The notes below the pieces were generated by a model. It saw nothing but the letters and a program-made list of their open reading frames with translations. It searched no databases and was not told the origin of the DNA. The translations under genes and the position numbers were made by a program. Shown here piece by piece: positions 12,111 to 23,696 of a stretch of 43,883 bases of DNA (position 1 is its first letter; the number at the start of each line of letters is the position of its first letter). The stretch comes from Folioceros fuciformis (Eukaryota; Anthocerotophyta; Anthocerotopsida; Anthocerotales): positions 116,085 to 159,967 of the forward strand of contig JBNGIO010006264.1 in assembly GCA_049999805.1 (NCBI GenBank), read 5' to 3'.

Positions 12111-12172
12111 ATTTTAACGTTCCATCCTGTTTGGTCCGCGCACGCTGCGGGAGCAGTGGGCAAGGGAAGGCG

Positions 12173-12427
12173 ATGGCGCCAGTGAAGGTGAAGGTGCTGC
12201 TTTTCGCCAAGGCGCGCGAGCTGGCGGGGATAGCGGAGCTGGAGATGGAGGTGGAGCTGGGGGAAACGACGGACATGTGTGCAGCGCGGGTGGTGAGGCA
12301 GTTTCCCTCTTTGCAGTTGGTACGAGAAGGGATGGTGCTGGCGCTCAACCTTGACTACGTGGATGATCCCGTGGTGCTCAAGGACGGGGATGAGCTAGCC
12401 TTCATTCCTCCCATCAGCGGCGGCTGA
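12173..12427 (+). CDS. CNX7: Molybdopterin synthase small subunit (MoaD/MOCS2A, plant CNX7)
   Basis: A single-exon 84-residue protein with a ubiquitin-like fold. It begins MAPVKVKVLLFAKARELAG and ends FIPPISGG. The C-terminal Gly-Gly is the thiocarboxylated end that donates sulfur to precursor Z in molybdenum cofactor synthesis, together with the large subunit (CNX6) in the cytosol. The internal pattern (short N-terminal beta strand, LNLDYVDD, LKDGDELAF) is that of the ThiS/MoaD family, and the length fits (about 80-100 residues). An in-frame non-ATG extension upstream to 12131 has no family similarity, so the ATG at 12173 is preferred. The gene converges on bL25, 291 bases downstream. Confidence 0.93.
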   Translation: MAPVKVKVLLFAKARELAGIAELEMEVELGETTDMCAARVVRQFPSLQLVREGMVLALNLDYVDDPVVLKDGDELAFIPPISGG

Positions 12428-12718
12428 CGCTGTGCTGGACTTGCCTGTATTTCTGGCCATTGCTTGGCAGGATTGAAGTGAATATGACGTAAGCAGGCAA
12501 GACAATAAGGGATGCAATGAAATTCCAGTAGGATACTGGAGTATAGCACACTGCGAATTTGGCATTCCTGGGTGAATGAATCCGAGGTCATGGACGGAGT
12601 GGGCTATGTTTACAGCAATGTAACCTACCTACGGTTGTGTGGTGCCTGCACTGGAGTGTTGAGCAAGTGGAGCTCGCCCGTGGAATTGAGGTCAGCAGCA
12701 TTCGCACAGCCTAGCTAG

Positions 12719-13649
12719 CTAGCCCTTGTTTGACTCCACCGTGCGGGTCCCCATTATCTTGCACACCGGCCAGCTCTCGTCCACTCCGTGCAGCTTAAGG
12801 CGGGGATCCACCTTAAGGTCCTTCACAAGGATGGAAGAGCCCACATCCAGAGTGCTCAGATCCACCTCCAAGAACCGGGGTATAGCGTCCCCGGGGCATT
12901 TGTAGCATACTGTCCTCCTCACCGTGTTCAGTTTCCCCCCTGCAGCAAAGCATCGTGTTGTGGTGAGACAAAAGCTCATTCAACAGAGGTGCATTTCAAG
13001 CAAACAACCTACTCTTGAAATTGCTATTAAAGCATATACCTTTCTTCAGCCCGGGGCACACATCCTCTCCCTGGAAGACCAAAGGGACGTGCACCTTGAG
13101 GAAGGCGTGATCAGGGGCCCGGATGAAGGTCACGTTCAAAAGCTTCTCGGTTCCCGCCTGCAAATGCACCTGCGAACAAAAACCACAACACAAATATGTC
13201 TGTCTCGAGCGCAGAATGGCGCACAGTCATTGCCACAAGCATCCACTGAAGGGGGGAAGAGGCAACCATACCCCTTTCGGCAGCACGCGCTCCCGCACCT
13301 CCGGCTCCTTGGCGTCCGGATGCGGATAGATTTCCAGCATAAATGTCCTCGACAGGAAGAAGCTCGTCCCGTACTTTTGCAGCAGCCTCTGGACGTGCAT
13401 GAGATTGGCGGATATCAATCTCTTGTTACCGCCGGTCTCCCCGCTTTCCTGCTCGAACACAATGCTCGGAACCCTGCCCTGTTTGCGCTCCTTCTTACAG
13501 AAATTCTTGCCAGAGTCGGACCGAGGCACAGCCCAAACGACATCAGCTGGATCCACAGCTGCAACTCCTGCTCGAGCTGCCTCCCCCGCCTGAATTGCCA
13601 GCCCTCGCTGGAGCAAGCGGGGGAGAAGCCGCCATTGCGCTGCTTGCAT
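12719..13649 (-). CDS. Organellar large-subunit ribosomal protein bL25 family
   Basis: Three exons on the minus strand (13649-13272, 13169-13040, 12939-12719) join in frame to give 242 residues ending at TAG 12721-12719. The first 30 residues (MQAAQWRLLPRLLQRGLAIQ and on) are Arg-rich and amphipathic, a likely mitochondrial presequence. The middle has GRVPSIVFEQ, FFLSRTFMLE and VRERVLPKG, the beta-barrel of the L25/Gln-tRNA synthetase anticodon-binding fold. The second half has NVTFIRAPDHAFLKVHVPLVF, FLEVDLSTLDVGSSI and LKVDPRLKL, typical of the CTC/TL5-type C-terminal domain. The family binds 5S rRNA in bacteria; here it would serve an organellar ribosome. A telo-box lies just upstream. Mitochondrial rather than plastid targeting is inferred from the leader. 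Confidence 0.9.
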
Positions 13650-13680
13650 CGCAGATCGGGAACAGGTGCATGTGACAGAA

Positions 13681-13689
13681 TTAGGGTTT
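13681..13689 (-). promoter_or_regulatory. Telo-box upstream of bL25
   Basis: The minus strand reads AAACCCTAA exactly, about 32 bases before the bL25 ATG. This element is known in plant promoters of ribosomal-protein and other translation-related genes. Here it probably lies in the leader or core promoter. Confidence 0.65.
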
Positions 13690-13938
13690 ACGGTGATGCT
13701 TCACAAGCGTTAGAACGAAAGAGAGGGAACACCATCTCCCCCTAGTGTTGTTGTGTTGCTGCGCTCGCACTCCTTAGCGTTTCAAGTCACGGAGGAAGGA
13801 ACGAAGGAGAAAGCATTTTGTCGCAAGTTTAAGAGGCAAGATGACAGCTCGCCAGAGCAAGATGCGCGATGTTGCTGCAATGCCAATACAACCGAATGTG
13901 TACACAGAGAGGAAGTTGTGTGAAGCATGCAGGATGCT

Positions 13939-15768
13939 CTAAGCCGCGGAGACGCGCTTTAGGAACAGGTCTGCTCGGATGGACATATAACCGTCCGAGT
14001 TCACGTGGGGGCACCCTGTGAAGGGAAGCCATTGCTCTTCGTAGCCCCAGGCAGTGGTCTCGGCTTCAGAGAAGAGAACTTTGCTGGAAGGGTGGAGCAC
14101 AACGTACTCACCCGACGGCCATCTCTTGACATAGAACTTGTAGTCCACCTCCACGGTTCCTTTCAAGCCATACGGCGAGTGATCCATGTACAGGTAAAGT
14201 CCACATGTATCCCCTGTCTTGGTCTTGCGGAACTGTAGCCTGAACCACTTTCCGCCAACGCAGAATCTCTGGCTTTCGCACAGGATGCCTTGCACGACGT
14301 AGAGCTTGGTGGGCATCTCCAAGCCATGGCTGTGCACGTCCCAGTAGAAGGAGGTGACAGAATCCGTCCCCGGCCTCTTCGTAAACCTCCTGTGCCCCTT
14401 GGTCGTCAGGACGACGTGCTGCATCCGGTCCGGGGAGTGGGCCTTGAACTTGAGGGCTTCCAGGATGAAGTTACGGCCAGCATCCCCGGACATCTCCGGA
14501 ATCCCTGCCACCACATCCAGGAGATAGTCCCCGGACATAAAGGCAAACCTAATATGCTCGCCCAGTGCTGCCACTACCTTCTCCCGCTGCAAAGGGCAGT
14601 CGTGGTTGGACCTGACCCAAGTCAAGGTGGCATCGAACACCGCATCCTCCGAGACCGTAGTCAGCCCATCTCCTTGCAAGAGCATCTCGATCACGTGCAG
14701 CGGCAGAGTGAGGAACTCTTCCTGACATTTGGCAACCTCCAGGTCCTTGAACTCCTCTGTGATGAAGTTCCGAGCTCCTACAATGAGCGGCTTCAGCTCC
14801 AGCTTCTGCTGGAGACTCTCCGGCAGCCCCAGATACAGCAAGCTCGTCTCCAGAGTGTAAGGGAAGTGCTTCAAAGCCTCGACGCTGATCCTGATGCACG
14901 AAGACACCAGGAACTTGTCTGCAGCCTTGAGCAGGCTAACAATCTCTCTCGGCTGGGTTGAGATGGGCTTCGGCTGCCCGCTGTATATCAGTCTCAGCAA
15001 CTCCAGCACCGACGCCTCCTCTGCCACAAGCACACACAGTCAGATAAAGCTCCGCAATGGGCGCGAAGCTCCAGCACCAAATCATAGAAACAATCCCAGC
15101 CTCACCTTCTTCAGTGATCTTGAGAGTTGTGGGGCATTTGGACAGCGACTCCCTCATGCCCCCCTTCTGCCACATGGAACGGAAGAAGGGAGATTTCTCA
15201 GCAAGAACCAGCGAGGCGACATTCAGGGATATGGTCCTGGACTTGGACGACGAGGAGGCACCCTGCACTGCACTGATCTCCAACTCACCTGTCGACATCC
15301 CACAACCCTCCATCAACCTCCCGGAAAGCTCCACGCCACCAACAACCCCACCACCACGCAAGAACACAACACCACCTTACCTTCCTCACCTCCCGCCATC
15401 CCGTCACAGAAACCGGCCTTCCTCCGAACAACCCCACCACCGTCCCAATCCTCATCCCTACCATCATCCCCGTCCCCCCCACCACCACCATCACAACCAC
15501 TCAATTCCCCCGCACTCTCATCTCCCGCCTCCTCCGAAATCTGCAGCACCAGCACGCGATCCGACAAGCAAGGATCGTTCCAGGCGAACTCGAAATTGAA
15601 GCGCCCAGGTTTCTCCAGCGCCTCCAGCGCCGACTGCGAGGGGGTGAGCTCCCCGTATCCTAGAAACGCTCCGTCCCGGGCTCCGTCTTCCTGGAAGCTC
15701 CGGGAGCTGGAGGCCTGGAAAAGGGGCCTGAGGTCCGAGAGGCCCTTGGTGGTGAACCCCATGGCCAT
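13939..15768 (-). CDS. BTB/POZ-BACK protein, LRB/POB1-like CUL3 substrate adaptor
   Basis: Exons 15768-15381, 15288-15106 and 15020-13939 join in frame to give 550 residues. The N-terminal half has FAWNDPCLSDRVLVLQ, then an acidic/Gly-rich insert (GGGGDGDDGRDEDWDGGG), then the BTB core (SLNVASLVLAEKSPFFRSMW, EEEASVLELLRLIYSG, LLKAADKFLVSSC). The BACK domain follows (EEFLTLPLHVIEMLLQGDGL, SEDAVFDATLTWVRSNHDC) and then a beta-rich C-terminal region ending in RADLFLKRVSAA. This order matches plant light-response BTB (LRB/POB1) proteins, which recruit targets to CUL3 ubiquitin ligases in the nucleus. Exon 1 to 2 splicing uses AAG|GTAAGG and ACAG|GTGAG and sits in the variable insert, so that acceptor is the least certain point. 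The start is the first ATG (MAMGFTTKGL); a GTG two codons upstream is not used. Confidence 0.88.
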
Positions 15769-17198
15769 GTCCACCGCACAGCACGGCAGCTGAGTCTGCC
15801 CGGTCTTGGCTGGGTTTTTTTCTCAAAAGAAGCCCCTCCGCACGAGATCCAGCCTCCTCACAACCCGGGCCCCAACCTGTCCACGTCCCCGTGCCGGTGC
15901 CAAATACCCCTCATCCATCCCGCTCCCTGAGTCTCCAGCTCCCCCGCCCTTCAAAACTGCGCCTGCATTTCAGAGCATGCCCTGCCCTGCCCTCCCTGGT
16001 CTCGTCACCCGTGCTGGCCCCAAGAAGAGGACCGCATGCAGCGAGCCATTCTAACGTGCCACCATCCCCGCGTGCGAGCCCGAGAGCGAGCGCGAGCTCT
16101 CTGGAAGCCAGCCAGCCTGGCCGACGGGGAAGCAGCCTCAGGAATCCGAGGCCTACCGTTGGCGAGGACACACATTTCGGGGTCCTTGCCCTTTCACCAC
16201 AATCCCTCCTCTCCTCTCCCCTCCCACTACACTTGCGCTACAGTTGCTAGCTTAGAAACGTAAAAGAAGCTCCACCGTCAAACAGGCATAACAAGACACA
16301 AACTTGACACGCAAAAACTTACTCGTGGCACTTGAGACGACGTCTTGGGGGTTGACCGTTGTCCAAAACGAGAAAAACAATCACCCATTCAAAGATCGAG
16401 CATTTGTATTTTTTACTTCAAAGAAGCTTTCTCCTTCCAAGTAGAGATAGTGTCCGCGTTTCAGCACTGTACATAACGAAATACATCCGCAGACCAGACC
16501 CAGACCCAGACCCAGACCCAGACGTGGTTCAGCGCTGTGTGCTCGAAGAGGCCATCCCAATCCCAAGCACACGTTGGTCAGAATTGTGCGCGGACGAGGC
16601 CACGCAACATTGGCGCATGCCAGACTTCGCTGAACGTTGTGTGCTGTAGCGAACGGACCATGCATGCAAGCCAGACATTGAACAGCACTGGGTGCTGAAT
16701 TAAACATAACAGCCCGTGCAGCGCTCGCTGGCCAAGACTCCTCAACGGCAATGAGATGTGTGATCTGATGAGATCATCTCAGCTTGACAGTCCGTCAGAG
16801 CGCGGGGAGCTTTGCGTCTGTGTGCCGTCTGTGCGCACCGTGAGCAGGTGGTGCAGCGACCTGCGGAACTGGAGTCTCAGGTAGAGTTCTTGAAGAGGCG
16901 ATCATCGGAGGAGCTGGGAGATTGAGTCGTGGAGAACGAGAGCGAGAATCACAAAACAAAGTATCACCCCATTCAAACATCGGAATATGTACGTGCTGAG
17001 ATGAGGCATGCCAAGTACCAGGGCTGCCTCGAGCGTGACTCGTTACTCCCCCCGGACAACTGCTGCCTCGAGCATTACTCCCCGCAACAAACCGGAGCAA
17101 CGCACAGCTGTGGGCTTCATTGCAATGACTGGGATACCAGCACAGTCCTGGATGTGGGCAATGCACGCGCATTCACAGCAACCCGGGCAGCAAGAGCG
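15769..17198. other. Divergent intergenic region between the BTB and XS/XH genes
   Basis: The left part up to about 16100 is C-rich and likely BTB promoter and leader. No protein or RNA gene was recognised. An in-frame upstream extension of the zf-XS frame (from 16929) is open but has no zinc-finger similarity. A hexanucleotide run of CAGACC-type units lies at about 16489-16524. Confidence 0.5.
16489..16524. repeat. (CAGACC)n-type microsatellite
   Basis: About six consecutive CAGACC/CAGACCC-like units in non-coding DNA. Confidence 0.9.
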
Positions 17199-19588
17199 AT
17201 GGACGCCTCAAGCTCAAGCGGCGAAGATGAGGAGGAGGTGACGGAATGCGAGGCTGCAGCCAGGGCGGGCCTCAAGTCCGGGTTACGCGTGGTTTGCACT
17301 GGCGACAGCACCTATCGCTGTCCTTTCTGTCCCACCACTGGGCAGGCGCTCAGGTACAAGGAGCTCTGCGACCACGCCAAGGCCGTGGCGACCGGAAGGG
17401 CCACCAGGAACATCGACGCGGGAGGCCACCAACGCGCGCTCTTGAAATTCATGCACAAGAAGCTGGATCCCGGTTGGTGAAACTCCTGGCTGCGCCCAAG
17501 CGGGTGCGGATGGAGCCGAACCAGGTGGTGTATCCCTGTGTGGGGCTCATCTTCAATCTCAGGCCCGTTAGGCCTGTTGGGCGGAGACTGGAGGCCGACG
17601 CCGGGGAGCTCATGCAGCAGTTCTCGCATTTCCACCCGGAGCGGGTGGCCACCTTCCCTGCTTACAACGGGCCCAACGGGGTGGCCGCGCTCATCTTCGG
17701 GCGGGGCGTGGATGCGTTCAGGGATTGCCAATCGTTTGCGGAGAGCTTCGAGGCCGTGCAGCGGGGGCGGAGTGACTGGAATCGGCGCAAGGCGTGCGGG
17801 CAGGAAGGGACGGAGCTTTATGGCTGGGTGGCTGTGGAAGAGGACTATTGCGACCAGGGAAGGCGGGCCTGTTTCTGAGGACCGAGCATTGTCTTAAGAC
17901 TATGGGTGTGCTGGTGGAGGAGACGAGTGATACCACGCAGCTGCAGGGGATACTGGACCGGGAGAGGGAGATGCTGTCCAAGGCGGACGCGGAGAATTCC
18001 AGACTCTCCAGTCGCCTCCAGGTGGCTCTGCAGGCTAATGCGGAGGCTCAGGTGGAGATGCGGTCTCTGAAAGAGAAGAATGAAGGTGGGTTTGGCTTGC
18101 GAGAGTGCCATCTTTCCGGGGATAGCCGATGGTCAGTAACCCTGCGGGTTTTGTTTTCGCGGCAGAGCGGGCAGCCTTGGCAGCTGAGCTGGAAGGAGTG
18201 CAAGAGGTGCACCGTCAGCAGGTGATACAGAAAGCTGCGGAACGGAAGGAGTTGGAGGAGAAAATTCAAGGCCCTCGAACAAGAGAAGAACGGCGCATCG
18301 CAAATGATTGACTCTTTGACTGAGGACCATCGTCAGGTAGCAGACCAGCTGTCTGATGCGAAAAACGTTGCGGAAAAGGCGAAGACGGAGGCTCAGTTGC
18401 AGATGCGATTGCATCGGAAAGGTGGGTTTGCATCAGTGACTAACGTTTATCATTTCCGGTGCCTCGGGTTGCGTTTGGGGGTGCGCCAGTGACGTTGTGC
18501 ATTGCTTTTTGCGGCAGAGCGGGAAGCCTTGAGAGCTGAGTTGAAGGAGAAACTGAGAGACCTAGGAGAAGATAAGGACTGCGCATTCAAAATGGTTAAC
18601 GACTTGACCGTGGGCCATCGTCGGGCGGGAGAAGAACTGTCTGGTGAAGGTGCTACAACCATTATTCAATGGATGTCTGTTTGGTTTTTTCCTCTTGCAT
18701 GTCTGTGGTGTGAGCGTCTTCTGACTTAAAGTTTGCTGTATAGGTGTTTCACGCCGTTAACCACGCCGCTCACCAGGACATCAAGACAGGTATTGGGGTC
18801 AAGAGGTATGGTGAGATCGATGAGAGCTGCTGGAAAGATGTAGGTTGGGCCCATTTCAACCACCACCCTCAATGGCAAGCTCAACTTGTAAAAGTAAAAT
18901 CAGAATGGGATGACAAGATAAGGCAGTACGATTGGATGCCCTTCAAGAAGGAGTATCTCAACGAGAAGAGAACGGAGGTAAAGATCTCATTTGTTTGAAT
19001 GCATTCCATGATAAGGGGAACACTCCATAAAGAGCTTGAGTGGATATCCTTGTGTGACTCTGCAGTGGAGAGAGGACGTAGACCCGGACGATCCCCACTT
19101 GAAGAAGCTAAGGGCTCGATTCGGTGACAACCCGTACAATGGGGTGCACCTGTCAATGGGGGTACACCTGAATGGCAAACTCAGCTTGCAAAAGTAATTA
19201 CAGAATGGGATGACAACATAAGGCAGCCCGATTGGATGCCCTTCAAGACTATCGATCTCAACGAGAAGGGAACGGATGTGAGGATCTCATTTCTTTCATT
19301 CCATTCCCTGGTAAAGGGAACACTACATCCTGCTGTGACTCTGCAGTGGAGGGAGGAGATTGACCCGGGCGATCCCCACTTGAAGAAGCTGAGGGTTCGA
19401 TTCGGCGACAACCCGTACAATGGGGTTACCGCCCGTACAATGGGGTTACCGCTGCATTGAAGGAAATCCGGGCTCACAATGTTAGCGGTCGGTACCCGGT
19501 GCCAGTTCCTTGCAATTATGCAGAGCCAACGGGCCGGGCAGCGACTCTGAAAGAGGTCATTAAGTACCTGGGAGATGTTATAGGAAAA
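17199..19588 (+). pseudogene. zf-XS/XS/coiled-coil/XH gene (SGS3-related FDM/IDN2 family), apparently broken
   Basis: Domain order is that of plant FDM/IDN2 proteins, which bind dsRNA in RNA-directed DNA methylation. The zf-XS is at 17280-17460 (YRCPFCPTTGQALRYKELCD, then HAKAVATGRA). The XS domain is at 17525-17850 (VVYPCVGLIFN through DWNRRK, LYGWVAVEEDY). Coiled-coil exons follow at about 17855-18088, 18165-18420 and 18520-18650, and the XH domain from 18744 (GIGVKRYGEIDE, YDWMPFK) to ATLKEVIKYLGDVI at 19580. Several breaks are visible. The frame changes near 17475 with no intron of suitable length. It changes again near 17850 after EEDY, and again in an AAAA run near 18261. The XH exons also carry a 300-bp tandem duplication. 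A copia element begins at the last XH codons. The coding tail may continue past it (about 24190-24275). Base-call errors could explain the shifts, but nearby genes have none. Confidence 0.8.
18871..19453 (+). repeat. 300-bp tandem duplication of an XH exon-intron-exon block, plus a nested 20-bp repeat
   Basis: AATGGCAAGCTCAACTTG at 18871 recurs as AATGGCAAACTCAGCTTG at 19171, offset exactly 300 bases, and similarity continues through the GATTGGATGCCCTTCAAG exon, its intron and the TGGAGRGAGGA exon (DPHLKKLRxRFGDNPYNGV). Copy 2 ends in a perfect-but-one 20-bp tandem repeat, CGTACAATGGGGTTACCGCY at 19414-19433 and 19434-19453, which shifts the reading frame. Confidence 0.9.
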
Positions 19589-19999
19589 ATTGTTACAAAC
19601 CTATGGGGTTTGTGCAATATATCTATATTAGAGTTTGTGCAATATATATACAATAGAGTTTAAAGATTAAAGATTATACCCCAAGGTATATAGAATAGAA
19701 TCACGATCCATGATCAAGGTAATATTTATCCTTTATCGAATTATGTTTACCCTTTATCGAATTATAGTCATGCTTGAAGGTTATATTAGATGTACTAAGA
19801 TGAGGCTTATCTTGGGGCTTACAAAGAGGCTTATGAGGCTTATCTTGGAAGCCCCAAGAGCATAAGCCTTATCTTGGAAGCCCCAAGAGGCTTATAAGGC
19901 TTATCTTGCTTATCTTTTCAACATGATGAGGCTTATCTTGGGATTCACCGTTTTTCTAACATGATGAGGCTTATCTTGGGATTCACCGTTTTTCTAATA

Positions 20000-20012
20000 T
20001 GGTATCAGAGCT
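20000..20012 (+). other. Copia primer binding site (initiator tRNA-Met type)
   Basis: TGGTATCAGAGCT, directly after the 5' LTR end, is complementary to the 3' end of plant initiator tRNA-Met and is the standard copia minus-strand primer site. Confidence 0.9.
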
Positions 20013-23000
20013 CATGTTCTAAACCTCAAGTCCTCCCTTGGCTCATAAGACGCGTACTTACTTGTGTTAGACTATCTCTGCTTCCTTTGCATTGTGTACT
20101 GGGCTATGCAAACTATGTGTCTCTAAGAGCTTGTGCAAGTTAGAGGAGATTGGTGATAGTTATCAGTGCAAGGACGTGATCTATTTGGCACGAAGGATGG
20201 GAGCATGGAGACACATTTTCTTGAAACTCGTGCTGTGGAGAAGTTTGGAGGCAAGAACTTCATATTGTGGAAGTTGAAGACAAAGATGCTTCTCATTGAG
20301 AAAGGAGGATTCGTCTATATATAAGGGCCTTGATGTTATACCCACAGAAATAGACCTTAACAAGGATGGACAAGCGTTGGCAACAATCATGTTGAATGTC
20401 TCAGACGACATTCTCTCTCAATTGAGCGAATGTGCAACGTCGAGAGAAGCTTGGATCACCCTTTGCAACACATACGGAAAGAAAGAGAAGTATGGTGAGT
20501 GCGATCCTATTGGAGCAACAACTTGCGAACTTCAAGATGGCTGAAGGCGACACCATTCAACGACATGCCAACAAGTTGACGACCTTGGTGAACCAAATGA
20601 AGGAGATGGACATCAAACTAACCGAGGAAAGGATCCTCGTACAGATGTTGAGTAGCTTACCATCAACTTACAAGCCCTTCGTGTCGGCTTTTAAGACATC
20701 GGTGGCAATGTGTCCAAGCGACAACCCACCGTCATTGGATGAGGTGGTTGGGTTGCTTTTGCAGGAGGAGTTGGAGATTTCACCCAAGCAAGCGAAGACT
20801 GATGACGTAGTTCTCTTCTCCAAGAAAGGCAAAGCAAAAGCGCAGTCCAAGCCTAAGGACGAGTACAAGTCCAAGTCAACGGACGAGATGAAGAAGGACG
20901 GTACTAGCCGCATGATGAAAGGATCCTACTGTAGGAATCCAAGTCATCATGCAAAAGAATGCAGAACCAGATCAGCAGACGAGTTGAAAAAGGACAAATC
21001 GTCTCAAGCCAATCAAGTGAATGAGCCAACTCAACAGGAACAAACTTTAGTGTGCTCCACGAACAGGAATCAAGCTGCTTCATTGCAGAAGGCTGAGAGT
21101 CTTTTTCTTGACTTTGGTGCATTTCAACATTTCAGCTACCACCTTCCTTGGTTCACCGGCTACACACAACTCCCAAAAGGGCCATACGATAGCACTCGGT
21201 GACAATACGTCACATGATATCGAGAGGAAAGGAGTCTTACGAGTTTAGTTGCAGGGTGGAACCTCTGCACGTATTGGCAGAAGTGCATCATGTACCCAAT
21301 CTCGTGAGGAATCTTCTTTCTATCGCGCAAATTGCGGATGCAGGTCATGAAGTCGTGTTCAACTGTGCAAGCTGTCACATCCAAGCTATACAGCCTAATC
21401 TGGCACACGTGGCTGCTCGGGGTGTTTGTGTGGGCAATCTGTACAAACTTTGTGCTTTCCTGGGATAGCAAGCTTGTTCGTTCCTAACTAGTTTACACGA
21501 CAACATTGGGTCTGTCGACTTCTGGCATCAGCGTTTGGGCCACATCGGAGCAGACAAACTCAAGTTGATGAAGACTTGCGACATGGTGACCGGCTTGGAA
21601 TTGAAGGAGATCACTACGACACGGGTATGTCCAGAATGTCAGATGGGGAAGCTACATCGCATGAAGTTCCCTAAAACCGTGGCACATTGTGCACAGAAGG
21701 CGTTGGAATTAGTCCACACTGATGTGAGTGGGCCCATGAGGAACCCTACCCAAGGTGGGGACTGCTACATGCTCATCTTTGTCGACGATTTTACATGGAA
21801 GACATGGACTTACCTTTTGAAGGAGGAATCTACGGTGTTCTAGACTTTCAAGGATTGGAAGACTTCAGTTGAGATCGAACATGGTGAACGCCTTAAGATG
21901 ATTAGGAGCGATAATGGAGGGGAATATGGTTCTTCTCATTTCCAGGTTTTTGTAAGAAGAACGACATTCAATGGCAACTCACGATTCCGCACACTCCGCA
22001 GCAAAATGGAGTTGCAGAGCGAAAGATATAGAGCCTTGTGGAAGCAGCCAAGTGCATGTTGTTTCACAGTGGCTTGCAGGTCAATTTTTGGGGAGAGGCT
22101 GTCGTGACAGCAACCTACGTGTTGAATAGAGTTCCGACGAAGGCCGTACTTGGTATGATGGTATAGGAAGCATGGTCCGGTATCAAACCCGATGTTTGAT
22201 ATTTTAGGGTTTTTGGTTCTGTGTTCTATGCTCGGGTTTCGAAGGCGAGCCGGACCAAATGGGATCCTAATGGTATGAAGTGTATCATGCTTGGCTATTC
22301 CGATGTAGTGAAAGGTTATCGGTTATACGATCTTACTACGAAGAAGGTCATTTTTAACAAGGATGCTATTTTTCAAGAGGTTGCCGAGGCTACAACTGAA
22401 GTGTGAGCTTCATCTCCTCCCTTGCTGGCTCCCTCTAGGTCTGCCGAAGACTCCAATGTGATTTCCGCTCCAATGCATGTCGACTATTCTCAACCTTGCG
22501 ACATAGGGGGGGAGGGAGAGACACTCCTGATGTCACTATGATTGAAGATGTAGTTGGAGTCTTACCCCCAGCCGCAAGTGTAGAATGCGATATCGAGGCG
22601 GGAGAGAGAGAAACTTCTAATGTTATTGAAGAAGTAGAAGAAGACTATCAAGTTACAGAACCGCAACCGGCGTTACGTAGATCTACCAAGTTGCGAAAGC
22701 CGTCACAGATGCTCATAGAATCTCTTAAAAATGTGTTAGTGAGGAGATGTGTTTTACAGAGTTGGAGAACCCCGCAACTTGACAGAGGCATTTGCAGGCC
22801 CAATGGCAAAAGAATGGAAAGAAGCTGTGGATAGTGAGTATAATTGCCTCATGGCCAACAAAACATGGATTATTGCTCCTCTACCTCCTGGAAGGGATTG
22901 CATAGGATTGAAGTAGACTTTCAAGATCACAGCAGCAGGGTTTGCCGACGACGGCATAGAGCGCTACAAGGCAAGGCTAGTGGGGAAAGGGTATTCGCAA

Positions 23001-23439
23001 ATTCCATGTGTGGACTACACATATACCTTCTCTCCTGTTGCGAAGATAGCCTCTATCCAAGCACTCCTTGTTATCGCCGCTGCTTTGGATATGCAGATAC
23101 ATCATATGGATGTCCAAATTACTTTTCTAAATGGAGATCTTAATGAAGAGATCTACATGGAGCAACCCGAAGGCTACGTAGTACCTAGATGTGAGGGCGA
23201 GGTTTGTAAGCTGCAAAAGGCTATTTACGGTCTTAAGCAATCTGCTCTTACTTGGTATTGTAAACTTGTTGATCATTTCCAGTCCAGAGGTTTCAAGAAG
23301 ACCAATGCTTATTAGAATATTTACGTGAAGCGAGTGAGAGCTTCTGTCGTCATCATTGCAGTATGTGTGGATGATCAGGAGCTTTTGACCTTAACAAAGC
23401 AAGGCCTTAGTGAAAGCTATTGGAGTAGAAACTCTGGCA

Positions 23440-23696
23440 CCACGGATTGGGATTTAGCACCCAAGAGTTATTAGGGCACGTTTCGTGCATAGGTAGATAA
23501 ATGTTTTAGTTGCTAAAGAGCAGTTCTATTGGTTACGCTAGCACTCGACAGTAGTGCGGTTACAATCGCATCTCAGACACTATATGTACAGCATTCTCGC
23601 TTAAGCAAATCAATCATCATAGCAATCTCTCTAAGTCAGTAGACATATGTATGGACTATACTAGAGTGTTTGGGGACTATACTAGAGTGTTTGGGG
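23440..23696. other. Insert-like segment interrupting the copia RT/RNase H region, with a 21-bp duplication
   Basis: After the CVDD motif the copia frame fades at about 23440 and resumes at 23675 (ILECLGMQDCKPMQTPM). The intervening sequence has no copia protein similarity, starts near TTAGGGCACG and ends in an AT-rich stretch with ATATGTACAGCATTCTCG, which resembles the end of an LTR. Directly after it GGACTATACTAGAGTGTTTGG is duplicated (23653-23673 and 23674-23694). A nested solo-LTR remnant is one reading; a rearranged deletion is the other. Confidence 0.4.

Noticed and set aside
12924-13745. Plus-strand 273-codon frame across the bL25 gene
   Set aside because: It runs through both introns and exons of bL25 in antisense; the bL25 exons splice in frame and match a family.
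14290-14961. Plus-strand 223-codon frame inside the BTB gene
   Set aside because: It lies opposite a clearly conserved BTB-BACK exon and has no motif of its own.
17473-17524. A very short intron joining the zf-XS and XS frames
   Set aside because: Candidate GT-AG pairs give lengths (48, 52, 39, 43) that do not restore the frame; an indel explains it better.
19591-19999. GAGGCTTATCTTGG units of the copia LTR as a separate satellite
   Set aside because: They lie entirely inside the 5' LTR, and one unit recurs at the 3' LTR remnant, so they belong to the element.
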